From contig NZ_JANHAP010000002.1 in the NCBI RefSeq assembly GCF_024734385.1, forward strand, positions 332,671-396,670: DNA of 64,000 nt, in the 5' to 3' direction. The translations under genes were made by a program, and so were the position numbers. Below the pieces are notes generated by a model that worked only from the letters and a program-made list of their open reading frames with translations, was not told the origin of the DNA and ran no database searches. The first letter of the stretch is position 1. Every line of letters begins with the position of its first letter. Shown one piece after another: positions 1-11,513 of this stretch. Origin of the DNA: Dasania sp. GY-MA-18. GTDB lineage: Bacteria; Pseudomonadota; Gammaproteobacteria; Pseudomonadales; Dasaniaceae.

Positions 1-3
1 TGA

Positions 4-88
4 CCCCTTAATCTGGTTTGATTAGGGGACAGAGCGCTGCGCGGTCTGTCCCCGTAAAGTATTGGGGTGTTGACCCCCCATACTTTAC
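4..88. repeat. Cluster of three adjacent REP-like palindromes
   Basis: Three hairpins follow one another. At 4-28 CCCCTTAATC pairs with GATTAGGGG; at 25-53 GGGGACAGA pairs with TCTGTCCCC; at 54-88 GTAAAGTAT plus GGGG pairs with CCCC plus ATACTTTAC. They lie directly behind (and touch) the apbE stop codon, so they could also stabilise or end the nqr-apbE transcript. A related motif with CCCCATACTT recurs near 10215-10240. I infer a dispersed REP-type repeat; no associated transposase is in the window. Confidence 0.6.
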
Positions 89-1119
89 TGCAAATAAGGC
101 CTAAAAGCATCGCTATATTTGGCTTCAAAACCCTTATCAGTTTTAACTAATAGGTATATAGCTAAGCCCTGCTGTTGCGCCAGCGCTAGCCCTGCCTCAG
201 GCCCCATCACATTAATGGCAGTGGCTAAGCCATCGGCCTGTGCGGCCTCATCGGCAATCACCGTAACCGAGGCCAAGTTATGCGCAATAGGCTTGCCGGT
301 AATCGGTGAAATAGTATGGGAATAACGTTGGCCGTCTTTTTCAAAATAATTGCGGTAATCACCTGAGGTGGCGACGGCTTTATCACTAATGGCTATGGCT
401 TTATAGGCCTGGCCATAGCTACCATCAGGCTGCTCTATGGCTATACGCCACGGCTGGCCTTTAGGGTTGAGGCCGTTGAGGCGTAATTCGCCACCCACTT
501 CTACCATAAAGTGGCTATAGCCCTGCTCTAGCAATAAATCTGCTAGCTGATCAACACCGTAGCCTTTGGCTATAGCCGAGAGATCAATTTGCAAGTCGGT
601 TTTTTTGCTGATTTCTATGCTGCCTATATTGAGCTCTATATTTTGAAAACCGGCATCGGCTAATAGGCTATCAATTTGCGACTGGCTGGGCACTCTATCT
701 TCATGGCCGCTATTGCCAAAGCCCCAAGCGTTAACCAGGGGGCCTACGGTTACATCAAAAGCGCCGCCAGTTAACCAGCTTATTTCCATGCTTTGTAACA
801 GCACATGAAACAGCTCTGGGCTAACTTGCTGCCACTGCCCCGCCGGCAGACGATTGAATTGCATTAATTCAGAGTCAGCGATGTAAGTAGACATCTGTTG
901 ATTGATTTGTTGCAGGCGTTTATCGACCAAAGCCTGTATAGCTGGGCCATCGATAGCTTGCTCGCCGTGCACCACGGTGATGTGGTAAGTGGTACCCATA
1001 GTCTTGCCGCTAAGCTTTAGCGCCGCAAGCGGCTGCTCGCTGCAAGCAGAGAGTAAAGTACTAACAATTAAAACAAAAACGGAGAGCACTAGTGCTCTCC
1101 GTTGCGATAAAAACCTCAT
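85..1119 (-). CDS. apbE: FAD:protein FMN transferase ApbE (lipoprotein)
   Basis: Transfers FMN from FAD onto a threonine of target proteins, here very probably NqrB and NqrC encoded just upstream in the same operon. The 344-aa product starts with a signal peptide ending in a lipobox (LLSAC, Cys near residue 26), so it should be anchored on the periplasmic side. Family motifs visible are GKTMGTTYH near the N-terminus, AIAKGYGVDQLA in the middle, SHTISPITGKP, and the Mg-binding ADGLATA segment near the C-terminus. It follows nqrF after 2 bases. Length and motifs are normal for the family. A hairpin cluster overlaps its stop codon. Confidence 0.95.
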   Translation of the reverse strand: MRFLSQRRALVLSVFVLIVSTLLSACSEQPLAALKLSGKTMGTTYHITVVHGEQAIDGPAIQALVDKRLQQINQQMSTYIADSELMQFNRLPAGQWQQVSPELFHVLLQSMEISWLTGGAFDVTVGPLVNAWGFGNSGHEDRVPSQSQIDSLLADAGFQNIELNIGSIEISKKTDLQIDLSAIAKGYGVDQLADLLLEQGYSHFMVEVGGELRLNGLNPKGQPWRIAIEQPDGSYGQAYKAIAISDKAVATSGDYRNYFEKDGQRYSHTISPITGKPIAHNLASVTVIADEAAQADGLATAINVMGPEAGLALAQQQGLAIYLLVKTDKGFEAKYSDAFRPYLQ

Positions 1120-1121
1120 GT

Positions 1122-2342
1122 TTAGGTGAACTCGTCTAGCATGATGTTTTCTTTTTCCACACCCAGATTAGTCAGCATACCGATAACCGCTGAGTTCATC
1201 ATTGGGGGGCCACACATATAGTATTCACAGTCTTCCGGCGCCTGGTGATCTTTCAGGTAGGCGTCGTGTAATACATTGTGAATAAAGCCGGTTAAACCGT
1301 CCCAGTTATCTTCAGGCTGTGGATCACTTAATGCTAAGTGCCAAGTGAAGTTGGGGAACTCTTTAGCCAGTTGATCGTACTCTTCGGCGTAAAAAACTTC
1401 ACGCAATGAGCGAGCACCGTACCAGAAAGTAATCTTACGATCGGTTTTTAAGCGCTTAAGCTGATCAAAAATGTGCGAGCGCATGGGGGCCATACCTGCA
1501 CCACCACCTACAAACACCATTTCGTTATCAGTGTCTTTGGCAAAGAATTCACCGAAGGGACCCATAACCTTAACTTTATCGCCTGGCTTGAGGTTAAATA
1601 CCCAAGAAGACATTTTACCTGGCGTTAATGATAGGTTGTTTGGTGGCGGCGTAGCACAACGGATGTTGAACTTCACTATGCCCTTTTCTTCTGGGTAGTT
1701 AGCCATAGAGTAAGCACGGATAACGGGCTCATCAACTTTAGAAACTACATCTAAAAAGCCAAAGCGTTCCCAGTCACCTTTATACTCATCACCTAGATCA
1801 AAGTCAGAGTACTTCACCGTATGTGGTGGGCACTCTAGCTGTACATAACCACCGGCGCGGAAATCTACATCTTCGCCTTCAGGCAGTGTTAACACTAGCT
1901 CTTTGATAAAAGTAGCCACGTTGTCGTTGCTGGCAACCGTGGTTTCCCACTGCTTAATACCAAACACTTCTTCAGGCACTTCAATTTTCATGTCTTGCTT
2001 AACAGGTGTTTGGCAAGATAGGCGCAAGCCCTCGCGTGCTTCACGCTTGGTGAAGTGAGGCTCTTCAGTAGGCAGCATAGAGCCGCCACCTTCGGTAACA
2101 ACACACTTACACTGGGCGCAGCTACCGCCGCCGCCACAGGCCGAGGCTAAAAACACGCCGTTGTTAGCCAGAGTTTGTAACAATTTGTCACCGGCCGGAA
2201 CCGATAAAGTTTTTTCACCATTAATTTCGATATTGACGTTGCCAGAGCTCACCATACGTGAGCGGGCAAACAAGATGACCACGACCAGCGCTAAAACGAT
2301 GGCGGTGAACATCACAACACCGAGAACGATTACTGTATTCAT
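1122..2342 (-). CDS. nqrF: Na+-NQR subunit F, NADH-oxidising flavoprotein
   Basis: NqrF takes electrons from NADH through FAD and a 2Fe-2S cluster and passes them into the sodium pump. The 406-aa protein has one N-terminal membrane helix (about residues 3-25), a ferredoxin domain with the cysteine cluster [13 protein letters not shown] near residues 68-80 and another Cys near 111, an FAD-binding barrel with RAYSMANYP, and an NADH domain with [12 protein letters not shown] and the C-terminal CGPPMMN. It is the last nqr gene, followed at once by apbE. All key residues appear present. Confidence 0.97.
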   Translation of the reverse strand: MNTVIVLGVVMFTAIVLALVVVILFARSRMVSSGNVNIEINGEKTLSVPAGDKLLQTLANNGVFLASACGGGGSCAQCKCVVTEGGGSMLPTEEPHFTKREAREGLRLSCQTPVKQDMKIEVPEEVFGIKQWETTVASNDNVATFIKELVLTLPEGEDVDFRAGGYVQLECPPHTVKYSDFDLGDEYKGDWERFGFLDVVSKVDEPVIRAYSMANYPEEKGIVKFNIRCATPPPNNLSLTPGKMSSWVFNLKPGDKVKVMGPFGEFFAKDTDNEMVFVGGGAGMAPMRSHIFDQLKRLKTDRKITFWYGARSLREVFYAEEYDQLAKEFPNFTWHLALSDPQPEDNWDGLTGFIHNVLHDAYLKDHQAPEDCEYYMCGPPMMNSAVIGMLTNLGVEKENIMLDEFT

Positions 2343-2363
2343 AATATTCCTCTATCTTCTCGG

Positions 2364-2978
2364 TTACAGGTCTATACCACCGAATGACATGAAGCCTAAC
2401 GACATCAAACCAACGGTGATAAAGGTAATGCCTAAGCCTTGCAGGCCTGCAGGTACATCGCTGTACTTCATCTTTTCGCGTATACCCGCCAAAAGAATAA
2501 TTGCCAGCGCCCAACCGATACCCGAACCGGCACCAAACACTACAGACTCGCCAAAACCGTACTCACGCTCAACCATAAAGAGTGAAGCACCCATGATGGC
2601 GCAGTTTACAGTGATTAAAGGCAGGAATACGCCCAGTGCGTTATATAGCGCTGGTATAAACTTGTCCAAAAACATTTCCAGGATTTGAACCATTGCAGCG
2701 ATTACGCCGATGTAGCTCAATAAGCCCAAAAAGCTTAGGTCCACGCTTGCGTAGTCTGGGCTAATCCAAACCAAAGCGCCTTCTCTAAGCAGATAGTTAT
2801 AGATCAGGTAGTTGACCGGTACAGTGATGGTTAACACCACTATTACCGCAATACCCAGGCCTATAGCTGCCTGCATTTTTTTCGAAAGTGCCAATAGCGT
2901 ACACATGCCTAAAAAGAAGGCTAACGCCATGTTTTCGATGAAAATCGCTTTAACAAATAAACTCAGATAATGTTCCAT
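2364..2978 (-). CDS. nqrE: Na+-NQR subunit E (membrane)
   Basis: Integral membrane subunit of the sodium-translocating NADH:quinone reductase. NqrE and NqrD are homologous, inverted-topology proteins which together hold a metal centre in the membrane. The 204-aa protein is almost entirely hydrophobic with about six helices, has the family pattern ending in FMSFGGIDL, and contains the conserved Cys in the NCAIMG segment. It lies 21 bases before nqrF and directly abuts nqrD. Length matches the family (about 200 aa). Confidence 0.96.
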   Translation of the reverse strand: MEHYLSLFVKAIFIENMALAFFLGMCTLLALSKKMQAAIGLGIAVIVVLTITVPVNYLIYNYLLREGALVWISPDYASVDLSFLGLLSYIGVIAAMVQILEMFLDKFIPALYNALGVFLPLITVNCAIMGASLFMVEREYGFGESVVFGAGSGIGWALAIILLAGIREKMKYSDVPAGLQGLGITFITVGLMSLGFMSFGGIDL

Positions 2979-3641
2979 TTACACACTCTCCTGGGCGCTA
3001 GTGTTTTTCGCCATTTTGAATTCAGGAGTTTCAACTTGATCAGTTTTAGCGGTACGTAAAGCCCAAATAAATAAACCGATTAAGAAGAACGCACTAGGTG
3101 GTAATAGTAATAAACCGTTAGGGATATACCAGCCGCCATCGTTAACTAAAGGCAGTATCTCGTAGCCCATTAATTTACCTGAGCCAAACAGCTCACGAAT
3201 TACCGCTACAAAAACCAATACCGCACTGTAGCCCAAGCCATTACCTACACCGTCGAAAAAGCTAGGGATAGGCGAGTTTTTCATCGCAAAGGCTTCTGCC
3301 CTACCCATAACAATACAGTTAGTAATGATTAAGCCTACAAATACCGAAAGCTGCTTACTGATTTCATAAGCAACAGCTTTTAGCACTTGGTCTACCACGA
3401 TTACCAGCGAGGCAATAATTACCATCTGTACGATGATACGAATGCTGCCAGGAATATGGTTGCGGATTAATGAAATACAAAAGTTAGAACAAGCGGTTAC
3501 TGCGATTACAGACAAACACATAACCAGAGTAACTTTTAAGCTTGAAGTAACCGCCAAGGCAGAACAAACACCCAACACCTGTAAGGCAATGGGGTTGTTC
3601 TTAAAAATGGGCTCTATTAAAGAGTCTTTAATCTTAGACAT
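2979..3641 (-). CDS. nqrD: Na+-NQR subunit D (membrane)
   Basis: Integral membrane subunit paired with NqrE in the sodium pump. The 220-aa protein begins [23 protein letters not shown], typical of NqrD, and has about six hydrophobic helices with conserved cysteines in the LGVCSALAV and [11 protein letters not shown] segments; the latter is the counterpart of NCAIMG in NqrE. It is packed between nqrC (2 bases) and nqrE (no gap), consistent with one polycistronic message. Confidence 0.96.
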   Translation of the reverse strand: MSKIKDSLIEPIFKNNPIALQVLGVCSALAVTSSLKVTLVMCLSVIAVTACSNFCISLIRNHIPGSIRIIVQMVIIASLVIVVDQVLKAVAYEISKQLSVFVGLIITNCIVMGRAEAFAMKNSPIPSFFDGVGNGLGYSAVLVFVAVIRELFGSGKLMGYEILPLVNDGGWYIPNGLLLLPPSAFFLIGLFIWALRTAKTDQVETPEFKMAKNTSAQESV

Positions 3642-3643
3642 GA

Positions 3644-4408
3644 TTAAGCCTCCCCTGCACGTAAGTTAGTGAGGAATTTTTGGAAACCCATTTCGCCCAG
3701 CCAAAACTGAACGAGATTGGTTACACCGCGGCTGGTCAAGGTCGCACCCGCCAAACCATCAACCTCATAGGCTATAGTTGACGATTGAGGGTTTACTGAG
3801 CCTTTAACCAGTTGAATTTTGACATCGTCGCCTTGGTAGGCTTTTTTGCCAGGCCACATAGACTTCCACTTAGGGTTGTCTACTTCACCACCCAAACCAG
3901 GAGTTTCGGCGTGATCATAAAAGCCCAAACCAGCGATGGTGTTTAAGTCATCCTCTAAAGCTAAGAAGCCGTGCAAAGTTGACCACAGACCTTTACCGCG
4001 AATAGGTAAAATAATTTTGTCTAGTTCGCCCGCTTTTTCGATCACATAAACCACAGCGTAGTTTTCGCGACGTAAGATTTTAGCCTGGTCGTTTTCGCCC
4101 AATACCACTGACTGCTCAGGGTTTTTGGCTAAACGTAGCTGGTCAAAGGTTGCTGTATCAAATTGGTCGGTAAAAACACCCTTGTCTAAATCGACTATGC
4201 GGGTTTTAACCTGTTCAAATTGCTCAGTAACCGGCTTGCTAGCGTCTAGCAAACCCGCAGCGGCAAGAATATTTGTTTGACGGTCTAATAATTTATTGGC
4301 TTTCTGCATGTCTTTTAAAAGAACTGCAGCACCAGAGACCACCATAGAACAAACAATACATAGCGCCAGGGCTACGGTAATAGTTTTTGATGTTGTTTCT
4401 TTAGACAC
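3644..4408 (-). CDS. nqrC: Na+-NQR subunit C, covalent FMN protein
   Basis: Periplasm-facing flavoprotein subunit with one N-terminal helix and a globular domain carrying FMN bound to threonine. The FMN-attachment motif [10 protein letters not shown] is present near the C-terminus, the target of ApbE. I choose the GTG at 4408: it is preceded 7 bases upstream by GGAGG, and the product then starts [14 protein letters not shown] (254 aa, close to the usual 255-260). The longer frame to 4453 adds 15 unrelated residues inside nqrB. The start overlaps the nqrB stop region by 8 bases, suggesting translational coupling. Confidence 0.93.
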   Translation of the reverse strand: MSKETTSKTITVALALCIVCSMVVSGAAVLLKDMQKANKLLDRQTNILAAAGLLDASKPVTEQFEQVKTRIVDLDKGVFTDQFDTATFDQLRLAKNPEQSVVLGENDQAKILRRENYAVVYVIEKAGELDKIILPIRGKGLWSTLHGFLALEDDLNTIAGLGFYDHAETPGLGGEVDNPKWKSMWPGKKAYQGDDVKIQLVKGSVNPQSSTIAYEVDGLAGATLTSRGVTNLVQFWLGEMGFQKFLTNLRAGEA

Positions 4409-5603
4409 GTGCAAGCCTCCGTTTAATATTGGCCTGAACCACAAAGTGGTCAATGAACGGCGCGAATAAGTTAGCGAATAAAACGGCTAGCATCATGCCC
4501 TCTGGGAATGCTGGGTTAACCACACGGATAATGACTACCATGAAGCCTATCAACAAACCAAAGAACCATTTGCCGGCATCCGTCATAGAAGCCGATACAG
4601 GGTCAGTCGCCATAAAGAACATGGCAAAGGCAAAGCCACCTAACACTAGGTGCCACTCCCAAGACATGGCAAACATGGGGTTAGAGTCTGAGCCTATGAG
4701 GTTAAATAAGGTAGACGTAGCCACCATACCTAACATCACACCCACAACAATGCGCCATGAAGCAATGCGCGTCCACAACAGGATTAAGCCACCAATTAAA
4801 ATGGCTAAAGTTGAAGTCTCACCCATGGAGCCTTGGATATTACCGATAAAGGCCTGGTTCCAAGTCATGGCTTGCTGTAAGGCAGCCATGCCGTCACTGG
4901 CAGCGATCGATAAAGCGGTAGCGCCGGTGTAGCCATCTATAGCAGTCCAAACCGCATCACCCGACATTTGCGCAGGGTAAGCGAAGAACAAGAAAGCACG
5001 GCCCGCTAAAGCAGGGTTTAAGAAGTTTTTACCGGTGCCGCCAAATACTTCCTTACCTATAACAACACCAAAGGTAATACCTAAGGCCACTTGCCATAAA
5101 GGAATAGACGGTGGGCAGATTAACGCGAATAGAATAGAGGTTACGAAGAAACCTTCGTTAACTTCATGGCCGCGTTTCATCGCAAACAGCACTTCCCAGA
5201 AGCCACCTACGATAAAGGTAACCGCATATACGGGCAGGAAGTACATGGCACCTAACCACATATTATCCCAAATGCTGCTGGGGTCATTACCAGCAAACAA
5301 GCCTAGTAAGGCATAACGCCAGTCCTCGCCTACAACGATAGAAGGGTCGGCAGCTAAAATGCTGTTAGCTTGAAAACCAATATTCCACATACCAAAAAAC
5401 ATGGCGGGGAATACACATAACCAAACGGTAATCATCATGCGCTTAAGGTCTATACCGTCGCGTACGTGAGCCGTGGTTTTGGTAGTTGAACCCGGAGTAT
5501 AAAAAATAGTGTCTGCAGCTTCGTAAAGCGCATACCACTTTTCCCATTTACCGCCTTGGTGAAAGTGCGGCTCTAAATCATCTAATATTTTTCTTAGCGC
5601 CAT
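4401..5603 (-). CDS. nqrB: Na+-NQR subunit B, membrane FMN/riboflavin subunit
   Basis: The main membrane subunit of the pump, with a covalent FMN and the sodium path. The 400-aa protein has a soluble N-terminal stretch (about 50 residues) and about ten hydrophobic segments. The FMN-attachment motif [10 protein letters not shown] lies near residue 230, matching the ApbE target consensus. RnfD/NqrB family features [22 protein letters not shown] and [11 protein letters not shown] are seen. It starts 3 bases after the nqrA stop and its end overlaps nqrC. Confidence 0.97.
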   Translation of the reverse strand: MALRKILDDLEPHFHQGGKWEKWYALYEAADTIFYTPGSTTKTTAHVRDGIDLKRMMITVWLCVFPAMFFGMWNIGFQANSILAADPSIVVGEDWRYALLGLFAGNDPSSIWDNMWLGAMYFLPVYAVTFIVGGFWEVLFAMKRGHEVNEGFFVTSILFALICPPSIPLWQVALGITFGVVIGKEVFGGTGKNFLNPALAGRAFLFFAYPAQMSGDAVWTAIDGYTGATALSIAASDGMAALQQAMTWNQAFIGNIQGSMGETSTLAILIGGLILLWTRIASWRIVVGVMLGMVATSTLFNLIGSDSNPMFAMSWEWHLVLGGFAFAMFFMATDPVSASMTDAGKWFFGLLIGFMVVIIRVVNPAFPEGMMLAVLFANLFAPFIDHFVVQANIKRRLARV

Positions 5604-5606
5604 GGG

Positions 5607-7336
<1,730 letters not shown>

Positions 7337-8092
7337 CTATTTGGGCTTGACGCTGGCCATGGTTTGGAAGATATCTACTGGCAAGGGAAACACTATGGTA
7401 GAGCTTTTATCGCCAGCGATATCAGTGAGGGTTTGCATATAGCGCAGCTGTATCGCCTGCGGCTCTTGCGCCAGGGTTTGGGCGGCACTTAACAATTTGG
7501 CGGCCGCTTGATCTTCACCTTCGGCGTGTATCACCTTGGCGCGGCGCTCCCGCTCGGCCTCGGCCTGCTTGGCAATGGCGCGTATCATGCTCTCGTCCAG
7601 ATCCACATGCTTAATCTCCACGTTAGAGACTTTAATGCCCCAGGCATCGGTTTGCTTGTCCAGGCTCTCTTGTATATCGGCATTAAGGGTTTCCCGTTCA
7701 GCCAGCATTTCGTCCAGCTCGTGCTGCCCTAGCACCGAGCGCAAAGTGGTTTGCGACAACTGGCTGGTGGCATTGAGAAAATCCTCTACCTGAATAATGG
7801 ACTTTTGCGGGTCGATTACCCGAAAATACACCACCGCATTGACCTTGACTGAAACATTGTCGCGCGAAATTACGTCCTGAGTAGGCACATCCATCACCAC
7901 GGTGCGCAAATCCACCCGCACCATTTGTTGCAATATGGGTATGACCACAATCAACCCTGGCCCTTTAACCTTATAAAAGCGTCCCAGCATAAAAATCACC
8001 CCGCGCTCGTACTCCCTTAGCACTCGGAATAGCGACAGTAAAAAAATTGCCGCCAGCGCCAATAAAGGGCCGTAATAGTAAAGTGTCGCCAT
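7337..8092 (-). CDS. Slipin / stomatin-like SPFH membrane protein
   Basis: A 251-aa SPFH-domain protein with one N-terminal membrane helix (about residues 4-22) followed by [14 protein letters not shown] and [22 protein letters not shown], hallmarks of prokaryotic slipins. The middle [16 protein letters not shown] and the predicted coiled coil rich in Glu, Arg and Ala ([17 protein letters not shown]) are typical. It is encoded 11 bases after an NfeD gene; slipin and NfeD are an established operon pair, with the NfeD protease acting on the slipin in archaeal homologues. Likely role: membrane-domain organisation or membrane stress. No specific substrate can be named. Confidence 0.93.
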   Translation of the reverse strand: MATLYYYGPLLALAAIFLLSLFRVLREYERGVIFMLGRFYKVKGPGLIVVIPILQQMVRVDLRTVVMDVPTQDVISRDNVSVKVNAVVYFRVIDPQKSIIQVEDFLNATSQLSQTTLRSVLGQHELDEMLAERETLNADIQESLDKQTDAWGIKVSNVEIKHVDLDESMIRAIAKQAEAERERRAKVIHAEGEDQAAAKLLSAAQTLAQEPQAIQLRYMQTLTDIAGDKSSTIVFPLPVDIFQTMASVKPK

Positions 8093-8103
8093 GCTATATG
8101 CTC

Positions 8104-9441
8104 CTATAGTTTATCCACCTGCAAAATAACGCCCTCAGCTTTAATTACCCGCACCCTATCACCCGGTTGTAGCTCTGACTGGCAGCTTACCTGCCATTGC
8201 TCGCCCTGTAATTGCACCATGGCCTTACCCTTGTGCATGGCCACCACCTGCGTAGTTAAGCCCTGCATGGGCGAGATGCCAGACACCAGCTGTTGCTTGC
8301 GGGCACGCACAATCATACCCAGCACAAAGACCAGCACCGCTGCGCTAGCCGTAGCAAAACTCAAAATCACCGGCAGCGCAATTTGGTAAGCCGGTATGGT
8401 GGTATCCATCAAAATAATAGAGCCTATGATAAAGGCGGTGACGCCACCTAAGCCTAAAATACCAAAACTAGGCGCAAAGGCTTCGGCCACCATTAACATG
8501 ACCCCCAGTGCGATTAGCGCCAAGCCGGCGTAGCTGATTGGCAGTACTTGAAAAGCATACAGCGCCAGCAATAAACACACCCCACCGATAATGCCGGGAA
8601 ATAAGGTACCAGGGTTGTAGGCCTCCAAAATAAGCCCATAAATCCCCACCATCATTAAAATATAAGCAATATTAGGATCGGTAATGACAATTAAAAACTT
8701 GTTGCGCCAGTCGGGCTGGTGGTGGTGAACGGCCGCATCACCCAGCGCTAAAGTTAAGCTACGCCCCGCTGCCGTGACTTGCCGCCCCTGCAGCTGGCGC
8801 AACAAATCATCAACATCGCTGGCAATAATATCTATTACCTGTTGCTCCAAGGCCGCCTCCGCAGCAAGGCTGGCACCTGCGCGCACCGCCTTAACCGCCC
8901 AGGCCTTATTGCGGCCATGCAAATCTGCCAAGCCCTCTATATAGGCCACAGCATCATTAATCAGCTTTTGCTCCATGGCATTGGCAGGCTTGGCAGGGTT
9001 ATCGCTATCGGGCTTGGCCTTTTCGGCATCAGGCTTTGGGGCTGAAGGTAAACTGGGGCTGGCAATTTGCACTGGTGTTGCCGCCCCCAAATTAGTGGCA
9101 GGTGCCATCGCCGCAATATGACTGGCATATAAAATATAGGTGCCCGCACTGGCTGCGCGCGAACCGCTTGGGGCCACATAGCTGGCTACAGGCACAGGGG
9201 AGGCGATTATCGATTTAATGATATCGCGCATGGCACTATCCAGCCCACCGGGGGTATCTATGCGCAGTATTAACAAATCAGCTTTAGCTTGCTCGGCTTG
9301 TTTAATGCCACGGATTAAATAATCGGCAGAGGCTGGGCCTACAGCGCCGCGCAGATCCAACAGCCAGACCGAGCTGGCGGCGGCACCGCTATTCAATGCC
9401 AGCAATAGGATTAGGCAAAATATTTTACTTAGCTTGCTCAT
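8104..9441 (-). CDS. NfeD family membrane-bound serine protease (long form)
   Basis: About 445 aa. A signal peptide ([19 protein letters not shown]) precedes a ClpP-class protease domain with [15 protein letters not shown] and the nucleophile region [14 protein letters not shown]; the likely catalytic lysine is in the [13 protein letters not shown] stretch. An insert rich in Pro, Lys and Asp (about residues 125-155) follows, then four or five membrane helices and a C-terminal OB-fold NfeD domain. I prefer the ATG at 9441 over the TTG six bases further upstream. It is the first gene of a two-gene unit with the slipin. Clp-class/NfeD proteases cut hydrophobic C-termini of slipins in studied cases. 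Confidence 0.93.
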   Translation of the reverse strand: MSKLSKIFCLILLLALNSGAAASSVWLLDLRGAVGPASADYLIRGIKQAEQAKADLLILRIDTPGGLDSAMRDIIKSIIASPVPVASYVAPSGSRAASAGTYILYASHIAAMAPATNLGAATPVQIASPSLPSAPKPDAEKAKPDSDNPAKPANAMEQKLINDAVAYIEGLADLHGRNKAWAVKAVRAGASLAAEAALEQQVIDIIASDVDDLLRQLQGRQVTAAGRSLTLALGDAAVHHHQPDWRNKFLIVITDPNIAYILMMVGIYGLILEAYNPGTLFPGIIGGVCLLLALYAFQVLPISYAGLALIALGVMLMVAEAFAPSFGILGLGGVTAFIIGSIILMDTTIPAYQIALPVILSFATASAAVLVFVLGMIVRARKQQLVSGISPMQGLTTQVVAMHKGKAMVQLQGEQWQVSCQSELQPGDRVRVIKAEGVILQVDKL

Positions 9442-9645
9442 GCGCAAGTATCCGACCAGCTCATAGTACTTTGAGTATAGACCCTGCCAGCGCTAACACC
9501 TTGCTACCGCGCCACCAGCCCATGCCCAACCTATACTGCCCTATAGCAAATATTATAAAAAGCCATTCAGTTAGGCTGTTTAATTCTCATCGCTTAATAG
9601 CAATTTTCTAAACTTATAGTAAGCAATATTAGCTGGAGGCCCTAG

Positions 9646-9987
9646 ATGAATACCTTGACCCTAGACGGCTGGTGCAAACCCCAAGGCGCACCCAAATCCA
9701 TGCCTATAGGCATGATCCACTTTCGCATCAGTGAACAAGACCATTTAAAGATGGAGCAGCTAGAAGACAAGCTGCAAAACAGCAGTGACCGCGACGTCAT
9801 GCTGCCATTGGACATCAATCAACTGGAGCTAAAAACCCCCGACGACTGCGGGCCACTCTCAGACTGCCAGGCAAGAGTTTATATAAGCCCAAATAGCGGC
9901 CGAGGCCAGTTTCATTTAGTAGGCCACCGCGCCAGTGATGGCAGCTTGGTTTACACTAATGCTGTGATGGTGGATCAGTTGGGGTAG
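9646..9987 (+). CDS. Hypothetical protein, 113 aa
   Basis: Not recognised. The start is well supported: GGAGG lies six bases before the ATG. The protein is soluble, without signal peptide or membrane helix; it begins MNTLTLDGWCKPQGAPKS and has an acidic middle (EQLEDKLQNSSDRDVMLPLD) and a beta-like C-terminal half ending HRASDGSLVYTNAVMVDQLG. Two Cys residues near 76 and 82 (DDCGPLSDCQ) are close together. It is alone on the plus strand between the NfeD pair and the RHS block. Codon use resembles the neighbouring core genes, so it is probably a real gene of restricted distribution. Confidence 0.7.
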   Translation: MNTLTLDGWCKPQGAPKSMPIGMIHFRISEQDHLKMEQLEDKLQNSSDRDVMLPLDINQLELKTPDDCGPLSDCQARVYISPNSGRGQFHLVGHRASDGSLVYTNAVMVDQLG

Positions 9988-10270
9988 GCTGAGTATAGCC
10001 TGATTAATTAATTTATATTTTTTTAGTAGCTCAATTGATGGGAGGGGAGAAATAAAGCTTAAATTTATATCGCCACTTAAATTTGATGAGCATGGCCACG
10101 GCGTTGCCGAGCTCGAAAGTTATAGGGCTTACGTTCTGTTGTCATTAAGATACTCCTTGAGCGATATTGTCGCTTATTTAAAGTATCCGTTAAACTGGGG
10201 GAGGTTCACTCTGACCCCATACTTCACTATGTCCCATACTTCAATTCCGCCTCAAAACCCACTTCAACTA
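9988..10270. other. Intergenic region with possible coding remnant and repeat motif
   Basis: One plus-strand frame stays open from 10004 to 10290 without a usable ATG start; read through it gives a stretch including SPLKFDEHGHGVAELESYRA. I do not recognise it. Near 10213-10240 TGACCCCATACTT and GTCCCATACTT recall the palindromes at 54-88. The whole looks like a decayed insertion or repeat scar at the edge of the AT-rich RHS block. Confidence 0.35.
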
Positions 10271-10648
10271 TCAGATATAACGAACAAATAAAGAAATCAA
10301 TAATATCAAAAACGACAAAACTAATAGAAACAGAGACACGGTCTGAAACTTCCTACTAACCAAGTAATACGCCTCTGCTCTGCTGTTAATATAATTACTC
10401 ATGTCACCTGCCAATATTTTTTTATTCAATCGGCTAAGAACTCGGTAATCAAGAAATGAATAATAACCGCGTTCTATCCAGCTTTTTTTCTCGAAACCAA
10501 CAACTATTTGATATGCATCAAAATCGGTTTTACGCATTTCTTTCAATATTGAATCTATTATCAGAAGAGTTATTAATCTTGATACAACAAAAACAAAAAC
10601 CAATAAAAAAACCACTGAAATAAATATATTAATTAAAATATCCATCAT
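10271..10648 (-). CDS. Small membrane protein behind the RHS genes (possible immunity protein)
   Basis: A 125-aa protein with two clear hydrophobic helices (about residues 5-30 and 101-123) enclosing a charged segment of about 70 residues. No family recognised. It lies 28 bases after the 278-aa RHS tip gene on the same strand and shares its AT-rich composition, so the two are probably co-transcribed. In RHS polymorphic toxin loci the gene directly behind the toxin tip often encodes immunity, and membrane-spanning immunity proteins usually match membrane-active toxins; that role here is inference only. The start could be either of two adjacent ATG codons. Confidence 0.65.
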   Translation of the reverse strand: MMDILINIFISVVFLLVFVFVVSRLITLLIIDSILKEMRKTDFDAYQIVVGFEKKSWIERGYYSFLDYRVLSRLNKKILAGDMSNYINSRAEAYYLVSRKFQTVSLFLLVLSFLILLISLFVRYI

Positions 10649-10676
10649 GATAGCTCAGAAAAATTTAATCTCATTA

Positions 10677-11513
10677 CTACATCTCCTCTTTAAAAAATCC
10701 TTCTACAAAATCCTTAACATTTTTAACATCTCCCGTAGCTACTGTATCCGTAGCCACTACAGCCCCTCCTACAATTGTAGCTGAAACACCTACTCCAGCC
10801 TCAAAACTTACCCCTGTAATGTCAGCAGCATTACCTCCAGGATTGTTTGTAGGAGAAGTCCCGTGCAATGTAGCTCCAACCGCAAGCCCCGCATCGCCAT
10901 CAACTGTAAAATCTATCCCCTCGCCAAGGAAATCAGTAATATTATCCATTTTATGCAAACCTACTTCTAAAACTGTTGATAATTGAGGCGTTGTAACTCC
11001 GTATGCTTTTGTTGCTGATGATTGATATGTAACCCCATCCTTCCCAAAGTTAATCACTAAATTTCTTGAAAGCTCACCAGCAATTGCCGCCCCTCCTCCG
11101 CTCTTTATAGCAAATGAAATTTGAACATCCCTACCATCAGGGTCAATATACAAGTAAGGGTTATTATTAGCATAAGCATACCGATTAAAGTTATGCACGT
11201 TATCAAACCCAACCGCATCATTCCCATAAAACCTCCCCAACACAGGATCATAATACCTAGCCTGCATATAAGTCAGCCCTAAATCCGCATCCTCCAAATG
11301 CCCGGTATAACCCACGCCTTCGCGTTGGCCATCCTTCGTCTCACCATATGACTTATAATAAGAGCGCCCTAAAATATTCCCAGCCTCATCTGTTTCCAAA
11401 ACAGGTGACCCTAACAAATCTGTTTGCACAAACACTACAGACTCAGATATCGCAACATTAGCGAAACACAAAAATAATACCGTGATAAATAACTTTTTAA
11501 TTAATATATTCAT
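10677..11513 (-). CDS. Exported RHS core-associated tip protein
   Basis: 278 aa. A signal peptide (about residues 1-23, KKLFITVLFLCFANVAIS) is followed directly by the RHS repeat-associated core: QTDLLGSPVLETDEAGN, GYTGHLEDADLGLTYMQARYYDP, GRFYGNDAVGF, NRYAYANNNPYLYIDPDGR. These normally form the C-terminal plug of a single large RHS protein and end at the DPDGR mark, after which variable tips begin. Here the tip is about 150 residues, rich in Gly, Ala, Val and Thr with no catalytic motif that I recognise. The ATG overlaps the stop of the 1706-aa gene by ATGA, so translation is coupled. Either a tip toxin or a surface-displayed domain is possible. Confidence 0.85.
   Translation of the reverse strand: MNILIKKLFITVLFLCFANVAISESVVFVQTDLLGSPVLETDEAGNILGRSYYKSYGETKDGQREGVGYTGHLEDADLGLTYMQARYYDPVLGRFYGNDAVGFDNVHNFNRYAYANNNPYLYIDPDGRDVQISFAIKSGGGAAIAGELSRNLVINFGKDGVTYQSSATKAYGVTTPQLSTVLEVGLHKMDNITDFLGEGIDFTVDGDAGLAVGATLHGTSPTNNPGGNAADITGVSFEAGVGVSATIVGGAVVATDTVATGDVKNVKDFVEGFFKEEM

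Noticed and set aside
2161..2688. 175-aa plus-strand frame inside nqrF/nqrE
   Set aside because: Antisense shadow of two well-supported nqr genes.
10677..11513. Idea that the 278-aa gene is only a frameshifted end of the 1706-aa gene
   Set aside because: It starts with its own signal peptide, and the large protein has a complete FN3 region and its own ending, so a simple frameshift does not explain the arrangement.
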